From contig NZ_WIXI01000050.1 in the NCBI RefSeq assembly GCF_009617585.1, positions 496,001-560,000 on the forward strand: a stretch of DNA of 64,000 nt, written 5' to 3'. Shown piece by piece: positions 10,066 to 18,889 of this stretch. The notes under the pieces are model-generated. The model did no database searches. It had not been told where the DNA came from and worked only from the letters and a program-made list of their open reading frames with translations. Origin of the DNA: Endobacterium cereale (GTDB lineage Bacteria > Pseudomonadota > Alphaproteobacteria > Rhizobiales > Rhizobiaceae). How positions within the stretch are numbered: position 1 is the stretch's first letter; each line of letters starts with the position of its first letter. A program made the position numbers and the translations under genes.

Positions 10066-11031
10066 TCAGCTGGCTTTCGGGCGCCAGACGATGCTGGCGA
10101 TATCGAGTTTTCGCGGAATGATCTTGAGATCGTAAAATTCGTCCGCCAGCGCCTGCTGGTACTGGATCGCCGCATCCGGCAAGGTCGAAACGGCACCGAG
10201 ATCGGCGCCACGGCGTGACAGCACCACCTTGGTCACGTTCTCCGGCACGCCGGTGATCGAGGCGATCGCCTTCACCGTCTCGTCGAAATTGGACTGCGCG
10301 GCGGTGCCGACCTTTTTGAGTTCGTCGATTACCTCAACGATCAGATCGCCATTGTCGGCAACGAAATCGCCATTGCCGAGAAAATAGCTCCAGCTGTCGA
10401 CCACGCCTTCCGCCGTCGTCAGCACCCGCGTGTTCGGATCGGCCTCTGCAATCGCCGTATAGGGATCCCAGATCGACCAGGCGTCGATCGAACCGTTCTT
10501 GAAGGCGGCGGCCGCATCCGGCGGTGCAAGATCGAGCTGCGTCACGTCGCTCGGCGTCAGCCCACCCTTGCGCAAAACCTTGACGGTGATGTTATGGGCG
10601 CTGGAGCCGCGTTTGAAGGCCAGCTTCTTGCCCTTCAAGTCCGCCACAGACCGGATTGGGCTATCCTTGTGCACGAGAATGGCAGAACCCTGCCCGCTGC
10701 CGCGATAGGTGCCGACATAGAGCAGATTGCCCCGCGCGGCCTGCGCAAACAGCGGCGGCACATCACCGGTCGGGCCAAAATCCAGCGCACCGGCCCCGAG
10801 CGCCTCCAGCAATGGCGGGCCGGAGGTGAATTCCGACCACGCCACCTTGATGCCGCGATCGGCAAAGCGTTTTTCCAGCGCGCCTTGGCTTTTCGCCAGC
10901 GCCAGCACACCGTTCTTCTGCCAGCCGATGCGCAATTCCTTCGCCGCCGCACTTGCCTTGCCCGCGATCGGAAAAACCGTTGAAACCGCTGCCGCACCGA
11001 TCAGCCCGAGTGTCTGTCTGCGTGTAACCAT
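10066..11031 (-). CDS. ssuA: Sulfonate ABC transporter periplasmic binding protein
   Basis: 321 residues from the ATG at 11031. Another ATG 9 bases earlier would leave no room for a ribosome site. The N-terminus MVTRRQTLGLIGAAAV is a twin-arginine-like signal followed by a likely cleavage region near residue 29. The mature part is a SsuA/NrtT-type binding protein: RIGWQKNGVLALAKSQG, then GALDFGPTGDVPPLFAQ and SAHNITVKVLRKGGL. It captures alkanesulfonates for SsuBC. It is the first gene of the ssuA-D-C-B operon. The 278-base gap upstream should hold the promoter and includes TTGAGA/TCTCAA arms at 11151-11171, but no specific sulfur-regulator site is recognised. Confidence 0.9.
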   Translation of the reverse strand: MVTRRQTLGLIGAAAVSTVFPIAGKASAAAKELRIGWQKNGVLALAKSQGALEKRFADRGIKVAWSEFTSGPPLLEALGAGALDFGPTGDVPPLFAQAARGNLLYVGTYRGSGQGSAILVHKDSPIRSVADLKGKKLAFKRGSSAHNITVKVLRKGGLTPSDVTQLDLAPPDAAAAFKNGSIDAWSIWDPYTAIAEADPNTRVLTTAEGVVDSWSYFLGNGDFVADNGDLIVEVIDELKKVGTAAQSNFDETVKAIASITGVPENVTKVVLSRRGADLGAVSTLPDAAIQYQQALADEFYDLKIIPRKLDIASIVWRPKAS

Positions 11032-11309
11032 GGAACCCATCCCCTGTTCGACCCCGCGGCAACAATCACCGGCGGCGGTTCATCCATGGTCAAAGGCTCC
11101 CATACTCTATCGAATAGGTCGACATTGGCGCATTTCAAAAATTACCCGGTTTGAGAGTTTTCATTTCTCAATTTTAGCGTTGTCGGAATGCGAAACTCCT
11201 AATCTCGCCAATCACACCACATCGCGCAAAATGATTTTTCGCATTCACCCGCTTCCCGATGCTCCCCGTTTGTTCTAAGCCTTAGGCATCGCATTTATTG
11301 GAGGTTGGC

Positions 11310-12182
11310 ATGGCGAAAGTGGCATTCATCGGTCTTGGGGTCATGGGGTTCCCGATGGCAGGGCATCTCAGGGAAAAGGGCGGCCACGAAGTCACCGTCT
11401 ATAACCGCACCGCCGCCAAGGCCGAAGACTGGGCCAAAAAGTTCGGCGGCAAGACCGGCGCCACGCCGGCGGAAGCGGCAAAAGATGCCGATTTCGTCTT
11501 CACCTGCGTCGGTAACGATGATGACCTGCGTTCAGTGACCTTGGGCGAAACCGGCGTGCTCGCCGGCATGAAGCCCGGCGCCATCCTGATCGACAACACC
11601 ACGGCCAGCGCCGATGTCGCGCGCGAACTGGCAACGGCAGCGGCTGAAAAAAATATCGGCTTCATCGATGCCCCGGTTTCCGGCGGTCAGGCGGGTGCTG
11701 AAAATGGTGTTCTGACGGTCATGTGCGGTGGCGACCAAGCCACTTTCGACAAGGCAAAACCTGTCATCGACGCGTTTGCCCGCATGGTCGGCCTCATGGG
11801 CCCGGTCGGCTCCGGCCAGCTGACCAAGATGATGAACCAGATCTGCATCGCAGGTATCGTTCAGGGTCTGGCCGAATCCATCCATTTTGGAAAACAGGCC
11901 GGTCTCGACATCGAAAAGGTAGTCGAGGTCATCTCAAAGGGAGCGGCAGGCTCCTGGCAGATGGAAGCACGCCACAAGACCATGAACGAAGGAAAATACG
12001 ATTTTGGCTTCGCCGTCGACTGGATGCGCAAGGATCTCGGAATCGTGCTGGAAGAAGCCCGCAACAACGGCGCAAAACTGCCGATCACGGCGCTGGTCGA
12101 CCAGTTTTATGGCGACGTGCAGGCCATGGGCGGCAAGCGCTGGGATACGTCCTCGCTGCTGGCGCGGCTGGAACGGAAGTGA
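11310..12182 (+). CDS. NAD(P)-dependent beta-hydroxyacid dehydrogenase
   Basis: 290 residues from the ATG at 11310, with GGAGG 7 bases upstream. A TTG at 11298 is in frame but would bury this site. The Rossmann motif GLGVMG lies at 8-13, the substrate-site signature DAPVSGGQAGA at 120-130, and the catalytic Lys is Lys173 in GQLTKMMNQ. The family covers 3-hydroxyisobutyrate, tartronate semialdehyde and glyoxylate reductases. The closest substrate cannot be picked from sequence alone. It shares the sulfonate operon's upstream region divergently, and its TGA overlaps the ATG of the next gene by one base. Confidence 0.9.
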   Translation: MAKVAFIGLGVMGFPMAGHLREKGGHEVTVYNRTAAKAEDWAKKFGGKTGATPAEAAKDADFVFTCVGNDDDLRSVTLGETGVLAGMKPGAILIDNTTASADVARELATAAAEKNIGFIDAPVSGGQAGAENGVLTVMCGGDQATFDKAKPVIDAFARMVGLMGPVGSGQLTKMMNQICIAGIVQGLAESIHFGKQAGLDIEKVVEVISKGAAGSWQMEARHKTMNEGKYDFGFAVDWMRKDLGIVLEEARNNGAKLPITALVDQFYGDVQAMGGKRWDTSSLLARLERK

Positions 12183-12562
12183 TGTGGCCTTTGCGCGGCA
12201 TCGTTCTTGTTGCGGCCAGCTTTGCGATGGCCGTGACGGCATCGGCTGAAACGAAAGCGGACAGGATCGTCAAGATCCTGTCCGCCACCATCCCATCATG
12301 CTGGGCGATGCCCGCACCGCCGGAAGGGCAAAAAGCCGACCCATTTTCCGTCAGTTTCAAGCTCACCCCTGACGGCTCTGTTAAAAGCCGGCCGACGGCC
12401 GGAAAGGAACCGGCCTCCGATTATGAGCGTATGACGATAGAGAGCGGTGTTCGCGCCATCCTTAGATGTGCGCCTTATAGCGCACTGGTGACGTCAGGCC
12501 TGCCATACGAAGACTGGAAGGATATCACCATCCACTTCGATCCATCGCAAACCGACTTCTAG
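12182..12562 (+). CDS. Small secreted protein with a TolA/TonB C-terminal-like domain
   Basis: 126 residues. The ATG overlaps the previous stop (TGATG), so translation is coupled. Residues 1-21 are a signal peptide ending VTASA. The rest resembles the C-terminal domain of alphaproteobacterial TolA: a strand FSVSFKLTPDGSV, a helix with AILRCAPYSAL, then YEDWKDITIHFDP. In TolA this domain follows a membrane anchor and a long helix, both absent here. The protein is therefore a free periplasmic domain of unknown partner. The tail overlaps the convergent hydrolase gene by 4 bases. Confidence 0.65.
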   Translation: MWPLRGIVLVAASFAMAVTASAETKADRIVKILSATIPSCWAMPAPPEGQKADPFSVSFKLTPDGSVKSRPTAGKEPASDYERMTIESGVRAILRCAPYSALVTSGLPYEDWKDITIHFDPSQTDF

Positions 12563-13578
12563 GCGTCATTCAACCCTTTCAACAGCGCTTCGTGAAAACG
12601 CTCCGGCGCCTGGATCTGCGGTGAGTGGCCGAGGTCCTCGAACTCCACCAGCTTTGCACCCGGGATGGCCTTGGCCGCATCCTTACCGAGTTGTGTATAG
12701 TCACCAAGCGTCGCGGCAATCTCTTCCGGCGCGCGGTTTGCGCCCGGCGCCGTCTTGTCGGTCATGCCGATCATCAGAAGGGTCGGCACCTTCACCTGAG
12801 CAAATTCATGCACGACCGGCTGGGTAAACACCATGTCGGATGTCAGCGCCTGGTTCCATGCCACTTGATCCCCGCCCTCGCCTTCATACATGCCAGCGCC
12901 CATTTCCACCCATTTGTCGTAGTCGGGTTTCCAATCGCCTGAGTAATAGAATTTCTGCTGATAGGTTTTGATACTGTCGAAACTGGTTTTCTTCTCGCCC
13001 TCGAAGGCGGCTTCGATCGTCTGGTAAGGCACGCCCTTGGCCTTCCAATCCTCAAGCCCGATCGGGTTGACCAACACCATCTTTTCGGTCGTTTCGGGAT
13101 ACATCAGCGCAAACCGCGTCGCCAACATGCCGCCCATCGAGTGGCCGATCACCGTCGCCTTATCGATGCCGCGGCTTTCCAGCAGCGCCTTGGTGTTTTC
13201 CGCCAGTTGATGGAAACTGAACTGATAACTATCCGGCTTGCTCGATTTGCAGAACCCGACCTGATCGGGCGCAATCACCCGGTAACCGGCATTGCTCAAC
13301 TGGCTGATCGTGCCTTCCCAGGTGGCGCCACAAAAATTCTTGCCGTGCAGGAGTACCGCCGTCCGGCCATTCGGTTTTTCCGCGGCAATATCCATGAACA
13401 CCATTTCAAGCTTCTGGCCCTGGCTATCCAGATTAAGCACTTCGGTCTTGAACGGATACTCGAACCCTTCCAGCCGTGGGCCATAGCTCGGGCGTTCCTG
13501 CGCTGCGCTCACCGCAGGCAAGGCCGTGCAGGCCAATGCGGCAAACATCACCGCGGATGTCAGGGATCGAACGGACAT
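12559..13578 (-). CDS. Secreted alpha/beta hydrolase
   Basis: 339 residues with a signal peptide (MFAALACTALPAVSAAQ, cleavage near residue 26). The alpha/beta hydrolase triad is visible: nucleophile Ser147 in GHSMGG (145-150), an acid in the IGMTDKTAPG region, and His318 in EDLGHSPQ. HGKNFCG (78-84) supplies the oxyanion hole. The pattern matches periplasmic hydrolases often annotated as esterase or haloalkane-dehalogenase-like, but the substrate is unknown. It is transcribed alone, convergent with the TolA-like gene, and separated by a 207-base gap from the Lrp gene. Confidence 0.85.
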   Translation of the reverse strand: MSVRSLTSAVMFAALACTALPAVSAAQERPSYGPRLEGFEYPFKTEVLNLDSQGQKLEMVFMDIAAEKPNGRTAVLLHGKNFCGATWEGTISQLSNAGYRVIAPDQVGFCKSSKPDSYQFSFHQLAENTKALLESRGIDKATVIGHSMGGMLATRFALMYPETTEKMVLVNPIGLEDWKAKGVPYQTIEAAFEGEKKTSFDSIKTYQQKFYYSGDWKPDYDKWVEMGAGMYEGEGGDQVAWNQALTSDMVFTQPVVHEFAQVKVPTLLMIGMTDKTAPGANRAPEEIAATLGDYTQLGKDAAKAIPGAKLVEFEDLGHSPQIQAPERFHEALLKGLNDA

Positions 13579-13746
13579 GAAAAACTCCTACCAATTGGCG
13601 GTGCGCAACCGACGCGCACCGTCTATCGGCAGAGCTAGACACAAGCCATCGAACGACAACGCGCAATAACGTGGCCGTGAAAGTTGTTTATCGGTCGAAT
13701 TTTTTTGGCAAACACAAGGCGGGGGTCAATGCGCCCGTTGTTGGAT

Positions 13747-13769
13747 GGCGTCGGCCCCTAGCCGACGCC
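13747..13769 (-). terminator. Perfect hairpin just downstream of the Lrp-type regulator
   Basis: GGCGTCGGC (13747-13755) and GCCGACGCC (13761-13769) are perfect complements around a 5-base loop, 16 bases past the end of the Lrp gene on the minus strand. There is no T-tract, so termination is plausible but not certain. Confidence 0.5.
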
Positions 13770-13785
13770 CAAAGGCCATGCAGCC

Positions 13786-14277
13786 TTATTCTTCTACCTG
13801 AGACTTCTGGTTATCCAGGCTCATGTAGTCGAGCGGCAGTTCCGTCGTGTACTTGATCTGCTCCATGGCAAACACGGAGGAAACGTCGCGGATTTCGATC
13901 TTGGCGATAAGACGCTTGTAGAATGCGTCATAGGCAGCGATATCCGGCACGACGACGCGCAGCAGATAATCAACGTCGCCGCTCATGCGGTAGAACTCGA
14001 CCACCTCGGGAAAATCTACGACCACTTCGGAAAAACGCTTCAGCCATTCGATGGAGTGGCTGGCGGTGCGGATCGACACGAAGACGGTGACCTTGGTGTT
14101 CACCTTAGCCGGATCGAGAAGCGCCACACGACGGCGAATGACGCCATCCTCCTCCATCTTCTGGATACGCCGCCAGCAAGGCGTCGTAGAAAGACCGACC
14201 TTCTTGGCAAGGTCGGCAACAGCCAGTGTGGAATCCTCCTGCAGGATGCGCAGGATCTTGCGATCAAGACGGTCCAT
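13786..14277 (-). CDS. Lrp/AsnC family transcriptional regulator
   Basis: 163 residues, the normal Lrp length. The N-terminal winged helix-turn-helix reads LDRKILRILQEDSTLAVADLAKKVGLSTTP then CWRRIQKMEEDGVI. The C-terminal half is the RAM effector domain (VEFYRMSGDVDYLLRVVVPDIAAYD), which binds amino acids and builds octamers. No target gene is adjacent in an obvious pair, since the glycosylase-family gene behind it is separated by about 67 bases and reads the same way. It may act globally or on its own promoter. Confidence 0.92.
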   Translation of the reverse strand: MDRLDRKILRILQEDSTLAVADLAKKVGLSTTPCWRRIQKMEEDGVIRRRVALLDPAKVNTKVTVFVSIRTASHSIEWLKRFSEVVVDFPEVVEFYRMSGDVDYLLRVVVPDIAAYDAFYKRLIAKIEIRDVSSVFAMEQIKYTTELPLDYMSLDNQKSQVEE

Positions 14278-14344
14278 TAAATCTCCCCTTCGAAATTATT
14301 TTTCGTCATACCGCGAATTTTAGCACATGTAACCGAAAATTCTT

Positions 14345-15004
14345 TCAATAACACAGTCTGTCCACATCCTGCCGAAGTGTCGGCAGAACGTCGTTGCTAA
14401 ACCACAAATTGCGTTTCAACCATGCGCTGTTTCGCCAACTCGGATGTGGCAGAGGCAGAATGCGCGGGCCGTCATTGACAAAATAGCTGCGGCGCCAATC
14501 CCTCACCGTCTCGGTCATCGTTTTTGCCCGCATCTTTCCCATATGCCATGCCTGAGCATATTGGCCGACCGTCAGGATCAGTTCGACCTGCGGCATCGCG
14601 TCGATCACGGCCTGCCGCCAGAGCGGCGCGCATTCACGTCGTGGCGGCAGGTCGCTGCCCTTCTCGTCATATCCCGGAAAGCAGAAACCCATCGGTACGA
14701 TGGCAAAACGGTCGGGATCGTAAAATTCCTCGCGGCTCACCGCCAGCCATTCACGCAGACGGTCACCCGATGCATCGTTGAACGGCAGGCCGCTTTCATG
14801 CACGCGAAGCCCCGGCGCCTGTCCCGCGATCAGGATTTTCGCTTTTGATGAGAGAACAACGACCGGCCGCGGCTCATGCGGAAGCCGATGCTCCACGCCA
14901 CCTGCCGGAACATCTCGACAGAGGCGACAAATAGCGATCGAGCGGCGCAGCAGTTCCAGCCGATCGGCCACAGCCTCATCATGGCGGGTGTTGTTTGCGG
15001 ACAT
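14345..15004 (-). CDS. Uracil-DNA glycosylase family protein
   Basis: 219 residues from the ATG at 15004. A TTG at 15022 is in frame but weaker. Uracil-DNA glycosylase superfamily motifs are visible: IAGQAPGLRVHESGLPFND near residue 60 (the GxAPG water-activating loop and the pocket segment), and LPLPHPSWRNSAWLKRN near residue 190 (the HPS leucine-loop element). Two Cys (ICRLC) near residue 30 lie where family 4 enzymes place iron-sulfur ligands, but the full four-Cys set is not obvious. The substrate range is unknown. Confidence 0.82.
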   Translation of the reverse strand: MSANNTRHDEAVADRLELLRRSIAICRLCRDVPAGGVEHRLPHEPRPVVVLSSKAKILIAGQAPGLRVHESGLPFNDASGDRLREWLAVSREEFYDPDRFAIVPMGFCFPGYDEKGSDLPPRRECAPLWRQAVIDAMPQVELILTVGQYAQAWHMGKMRAKTMTETVRDWRRSYFVNDGPRILPLPHPSWRNSAWLKRNLWFSNDVLPTLRQDVDRLCY

Positions 15005-15026
15005 GGCTTCAATCACGGACAAGAAC

Positions 15027-15620
15027 TCACAACCATTCGAGCGACAATAGATCTTTCATGCCGGAGAGGAAATCACCACCTTCCTGCTCCAGCCTGCGTT
15101 CGCGGCGCCATTCGGCTGGCAGGGTGAATGGACCAGCCCAAATGCCCTTCGCGTCCGTTTGCGCATCCGCCTGCTCCCGGCGATAGGTGACCAGGCTCGT
15201 CGTTACCGCCATGCCGGAGCGCACCATCTCTCCGCCGACGGTGCGACCATCGACGAAACAATTCACGATGAGACGTCCGTACCGATCCCGTTCGCTACCG
15301 TGACATTCAGCACTGCCCCGTTGCATTAGCCGCTGCAAGATCGCTTTCGCTTCCTGCCCGCAAGCCCATTCCTGCCCATCATGCTCACAAGTCTGGTCGA
15401 GTTCCGGCGCATCAATATCGGCAAGCCTCAGGCGCTCGGCTCCGGCCGCAAGCGTGTCTCCGTCCACCACGCGGAACGGCCCCACCACCGGGTCGCTGGC
15501 TCCGCCCTGCAATCGTGCCGCGATCAGCACCAGCAGAAACAGAAAACACAGTGTAAGGGCTGCATCCTTGAAACGCCCGATCCGCCCGCGTTTGCGATAA
15601 AAGCCCCTCTGAGCCCGCAT
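15027..15620 (-). CDS. Membrane-anchored thermonuclease (SNase-like) family protein
   Basis: 197 residues from the ATG at 15620, directly after an in-frame GTG. A basic N-terminus and a membrane segment at about 21-39 anchor it, with the SNase-like domain facing the periplasm. Motifs: VVDGDTL near residue 52, RLADIDAPE with a catalytic-type Arg/Asp pair, and DRYGRLIVNCFVDGR. The domain binds Ca2+ and cleaves nucleic acids in characterised members. Several Cys (CEHDGQEWAC, ECHGS, NCF) may form disulfides. The gene lies 22 bases upstream of the glycosylase-family gene, on the same strand. Confidence 0.85.
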   Translation of the reverse strand: MRAQRGFYRKRGRIGRFKDAALTLCFLFLLVLIAARLQGGASDPVVGPFRVVDGDTLAAGAERLRLADIDAPELDQTCEHDGQEWACGQEAKAILQRLMQRGSAECHGSERDRYGRLIVNCFVDGRTVGGEMVRSGMAVTTSLVTYRREQADAQTDAKGIWAGPFTLPAEWRRERRLEQEGGDFLSGMKDLLSLEWL

Positions 15621-15743
15621 CACGTTTCTGCCCTAATTCCCAACAGAGGCTTCAGAAAAATGGAAAACAAATTCTTTCGCATCAGGACCTTCTTAATAAT
15701 TTCCTACTAGGCTCGCACCATCCGGATCAGCAGTCCATGGGCA

Positions 15744-17282
15744 ATGAGTAACAGCGTCAGCACATCGACGGACAAGATCATCGTGGACCGCACGCGCGCC
15801 CACCGCAGCAAACCTGTGTCCAAGGCCGTGCGTGCAACCCGCGAAAGACTGCAATATTCCGCTCAGGGCGCCCACGTCTTTGACCGCGAAATGCTGTCGC
15901 AGCATGTCCGCACCGTTTTGCAAAGCGCCTTGATCACCCCCGTGGTGATTGTTCTTGTAACCATGGCCGGCCTTGCCATCAATCAGGACACCACACTGCT
16001 GACATGGGGCATGCTCACGCTCGCCGTGCACGCCTTGAACCTCGTTCTGGCCAAGCGGGTCGCCCGCACGGAATTCACCACCGAGGAAGCCCTGCGCTGG
16101 CGCAAATGGCTGCTTGCCGGGCAGATCGCGCTTGGTTTCTGCTGGGCTTTGTTCGCACTCCAGAAATGTGATGCCTGCGGCAATACCGACGGTTTCTATT
16201 TCTACAAGGTGGCGGCGCTTCTGGTGGCGATCTCGATTACCGCCATGACGAACTTCATGCTGCGCCAGGCGGCCCTGTTCAGCTTTATCCCGACAGTGCT
16301 GATGCTGATGATGATCGCCATCACCAGCCGGAACCCGCTGGATTATGGCCTGACCGCCATGGTCGCCACGGCACTCGTGCTGTTCTACTACATTTCAAAC
16401 CGGCTCTATCAGTCCAACCTCACATTGTTGTCCTTCCAGTCGGAAAAGGACGACCTGATCGCCGAACTCGAAGTCGCCAATTCCATGTCGGACGAGGCAC
16501 GCCGTCGCGCCGAAGAAGCCAACCTCGCCAAATCCCGCTTCCTCGCCTCGATGTCGCATGAACTGCGCACGCCCCTCAACGCCATTCTCGGTTTTTCCGA
16601 GGTGATGAATTCCGAGGTGCTCGGCCCTCTCGCAAACCCGACCTACAAGGAATATGCGGGCGACATCCATCGTTCAGGCGAGCACCTGCTCAACCTCATC
16701 AACGAGATTCTCGATCTGTCGCGCATCGAGGCCGGTCGTTATGACCTGAATGAAGAAGCCATGTCGCTTCTGGAAATTGCCGAGGATTGCATCGGCATGG
16801 TGCAATTGCGCGCCCGCACGAAAAACATCACCATCCAGCAGCAGTTCGAACCGGAACTGCCGCTGGTCTGGGTGGATGAAAAATCCATGCGCCAGGTGCT
16901 GCTCAATCTTCTCTCCAATGCCGTAAAATTCACCAGTCAGGGCGGCGATGTCATGGTCAAGGTCGGCTGGACGGCCGGCGGCGGCCAGTATGTCTCGATC
17001 AAGGACAATGGTCCCGGCATCCCGGAGGAGGAAATCCCGGTCGTTCTTTCCGCATTCGGTCAAGGCTCGATCGCCATCAAGAGCGCCGAACAGGGAACCG
17101 GTCTCGGCCTGCCGATCGTGCAGGCCATCCTCGCCAAGCATGACGGCCAGTTCATCCTGAAGTCGAAGCTGCGCGAAGGCACGGAAGTGATCGCCATCCT
17201 GCCGTCAACCCGAGTCCTGCAAAGCCTGCCGGCCGTCGAGGACGCGCCACAGATCGAGCGTCGTCGCAAGAGCTTTGCCTGA
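15744..17282 (+). CDS. Sensor histidine kinase, PleC/DivJ-like
   Basis: 512 residues. About five to six membrane segments occupy residues 55-220, followed by a coiled linker (LEVANSMSDEARRRAEEANLAKSRF). The H-box SHELRTP has the phospho-acceptor His272, then LLNLINEILDLSRIEAGR. The ATPase boxes follow: N (LLNLLSNAVKF), G1 (DNGPGIP) and G2 (GTGLGLP). The H-box and following helix are very like the PleC/DivJ/PdhS kinases that control DivK and CtrA in the alphaproteobacterial cell cycle. Assignment to one of those paralogues is not safe, because the input domain is an unrecognised membrane region. There is no adjacent response regulator. Confidence 0.88.
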   Translation: MSNSVSTSTDKIIVDRTRAHRSKPVSKAVRATRERLQYSAQGAHVFDREMLSQHVRTVLQSALITPVVIVLVTMAGLAINQDTTLLTWGMLTLAVHALNLVLAKRVARTEFTTEEALRWRKWLLAGQIALGFCWALFALQKCDACGNTDGFYFYKVAALLVAISITAMTNFMLRQAALFSFIPTVLMLMMIAITSRNPLDYGLTAMVATALVLFYYISNRLYQSNLTLLSFQSEKDDLIAELEVANSMSDEARRRAEEANLAKSRFLASMSHELRTPLNAILGFSEVMNSEVLGPLANPTYKEYAGDIHRSGEHLLNLINEILDLSRIEAGRYDLNEEAMSLLEIAEDCIGMVQLRARTKNITIQQQFEPELPLVWVDEKSMRQVLLNLLSNAVKFTSQGGDVMVKVGWTAGGGQYVSIKDNGPGIPEEEIPVVLSAFGQGSIAIKSAEQGTGLGLPIVQAILAKHDGQFILKSKLREGTEVIAILPSTRVLQSLPAVEDAPQIERRRKSFA

Positions 17283-17354
17283 CCGCCTGCCCGCTTGGCC
17301 AACTGACCAGCGCCCCACCTTTTCCGACGCATGGTTTTGAGGCATGATTGTGCC

Positions 17355-17585
17355 ATGACCAAACTTCTCGACCGCGCCATCGAAGCTGCCCGCGAACTGC
17401 CTGCCGAAATGCAGGACGAGATCGCCGGCATGCTTTTGCGTTTCATCGGCGAGGATGATGGCGAGGTGTATCAGCTGACGCCAGAGGAAGAGGCAGATCT
17501 CGCCGAAGCCGAACAGGAAATCGAGCGGGGCGAACTTACGGGAGAAGCAGAGGTTCGCGACATTCTGGCGAAATACATCCGGTGA
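17355..17585 (+). CDS. Antitoxin of a ParE/RelE-type toxin-antitoxin pair
   Basis: 76 residues from the ATG at 17355. It is mostly helical and very acidic in the C-terminal half (TPEEEADLAEAEQEIERGELTG), the usual toxin-binding form. The N-terminal LLDRAIEAARELPAEMQDEIAGMLL is the likely DNA-binding or dimer part. Its stop overlaps the GTG start of the toxin by 4 bases, the standard arrangement. It should neutralise the toxin and repress the operon. Confidence 0.8.
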   Translation: MTKLLDRAIEAARELPAEMQDEIAGMLLRFIGEDDGEVYQLTPEEEADLAEAEQEIERGELTGEAEVRDILAKYIR

Positions 17586-17860
17586 CAATACGCTTCACCG
17601 ATAGCTCTTCCAGGCAGATCGATGAAGCACTGACCCATGTTCGCGAACGGTCGCCATCCGGTGCCGAGGGCACCTCACTCCGCCTTTCCGAGATTCTCGA
17701 TCTTCGCGCGAGCCAGCCGAAAGCCGGCCAACGAACGAACAGGCCATCAACGAGAAGGCTCGTTCTAACACCTTATCAGTACATCATCTTTTACAGACTG
17801 CATGGCAATGAGGTGATCATCACCCGTTTCATTCATGCCGCGCGCCGACCCCGTGGCTAG
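17582..17860 (+). CDS. ParE/RelE family toxin
   Basis: 92 residues from a GTG at 17582 that overlaps the antitoxin stop. The RelE/ParE fold is recognisable: an early helix (IDEALTHVRERSP), SQPKAGQRTNRPSTRRLVLTPYQYIIFYRLHGNEVIITRFIHAARRP at the end. The closing IFYR...HAARRP motif is typical of ParE and gyrase-type toxins. Whether it targets gyrase or mRNA cannot be told. The gene is intact, and its 3' end overlaps the convergent dgkA by 4 bases. Confidence 0.85.
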   Translation: MTIRFTDSSSRQIDEALTHVRERSPSGAEGTSLRLSEILDLRASQPKAGQRTNRPSTRRLVLTPYQYIIFYRLHGNEVIITRFIHAARRPRG

Positions 17861-18249
17861 AACCAAAGCCGCACCACCACCACATAAAGCGCAAACAGGG
17901 CGTTCGCGCATAGCAGGCAGAAGACCGCCAACGATCCGAGATCCTTCGCATGCCGGCCGACACTGGAAATTTCGGGAGAAATCCGATCGACCAGTTCCTC
18001 GATCGCCGTATTGAGCGCTTCGACCGAAAACAGGATCAACATCAAAACGAGATAGATCAGGTAGTCAGTCAGCGTTGCACCTACTGCAGCAAAGACCACC
18101 AAACCGGCGGCGAAGGCAATTGCCTCGTGACGAAAGGCTTCTTCTTGCCACAGCCGTGCCAGTCCTTGCAGGGAATAACGCGTCGCCGCAACAACGCGAC
18201 GCAGACCGCTCGCCTTTTCGATATTGCTGTCCAGCGGTGTCTTTTCCAT
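17857..18249 (-). CDS. dgkA: Diacylglycerol kinase
   Basis: 130 residues from the ATG at 18249, a normal DgkA length. A longer in-frame start adds an unlike, basic tail. The membrane enzyme phosphorylates diacylglycerol to phosphatidate for lipid recycling. The active-site helix EALNTAIEELVDRIS is present, after QEEAFRHEAIA, and three membrane segments are visible. In rhizobia such enzymes also recycle diacylglycerol produced during cyclic glucan or lipid remodelling, which is an inference here. Confidence 0.93.
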   Translation of the reverse strand: MEKTPLDSNIEKASGLRRVVAATRYSLQGLARLWQEEAFRHEAIAFAAGLVVFAAVGATLTDYLIYLVLMLILFSVEALNTAIEELVDRISPEISSVGRHAKDLGSLAVFCLLCANALFALYVVVVRLWF

Positions 18250-18410
18250 GCTTGGCTCCCTTTTCCGGCAGCCGCAATATCGTCGGCGCGATGCGGTTCT
18301 ATCGCCCGGACCGCCTTCGACGTCCACCCGCCATTCCCGTCACCCAGCAAAATTCGGAAAGACATTTTTTCTGCTCCATCGGCCGCTGCCACCGGCAGAA
18401 CATCTTACAA

Positions 18411-18593
18411 TCAGCTATCGCGCTCGGCGGCCTGCCGCAATCTGATCTTCTGACCAGCCGCCCAGGAATCCGCATGCTCCTCGAAACGGAAAATGCGCTC
18501 AAAAACCTCGCCATTCTCAAACACCCGCACGATCCACCAATCGTCACGTTCGAAAATCTCGACCCTGTTGCAAGACAATATGTCAAATCCCAA
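18411..18593 (-). CDS. Conserved small protein of unknown function
   Basis: 60 residues or slightly fewer. The segment VEIFERDDWWIVRVFENGEVFERIFRFEEHADSWAAGQKIRL looks like a real, compact protein because aromatic and charged residues alternate as in a small beta sheet. I recall similar small proteins in rhizobia but no function. The start is uncertain: TTG at 18593 has GGAGTGA directly before it, and another TTG lies 15 bases inside. It precedes dgkA by 161 bases on the same strand. Confidence 0.6.
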   Translation of the reverse strand: MGFDILSCNRVEIFERDDWWIVRVFENGEVFERIFRFEEHADSWAAGQKIRLRQAAERDS

Positions 18594-18821
18594 TCACTCC
18601 ACCAAAATATGACAAAAGCTAACTTTTGAGAAAAATGCTGTCCACCCGCGAGTTCTTGCAATGGGTCTAAAATGAGGAAAAGACTTTGCCGAAAATCGCG
18701 AAAAATCAGGTGAATGACTAAAAATCACACAATTGTGAGGGCACTCCGCCCTCGCAAGAGGCGATGGCAGGTTGTCCACACAGAATCATTGATCACAGAA
18801 AAACTGAGAATGCCGTTCACG

Positions 18822-18857
18822 AAAAAGGGCGGCGCCATCGGTGTTTGCGCCACCCTT
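18822..18857 (-). terminator. Terminator of cobT
   Basis: On the minus strand AAGGGTGGCGC pairs with GGCGCCGCCCTT, with one mismatch, and is followed by a T run. It begins 32 bases after the cobT stop. Confidence 0.75.
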
Positions 18858-18889
18858 GAAAGTACATGCTCGGTATCTCGGCGGGTAAC

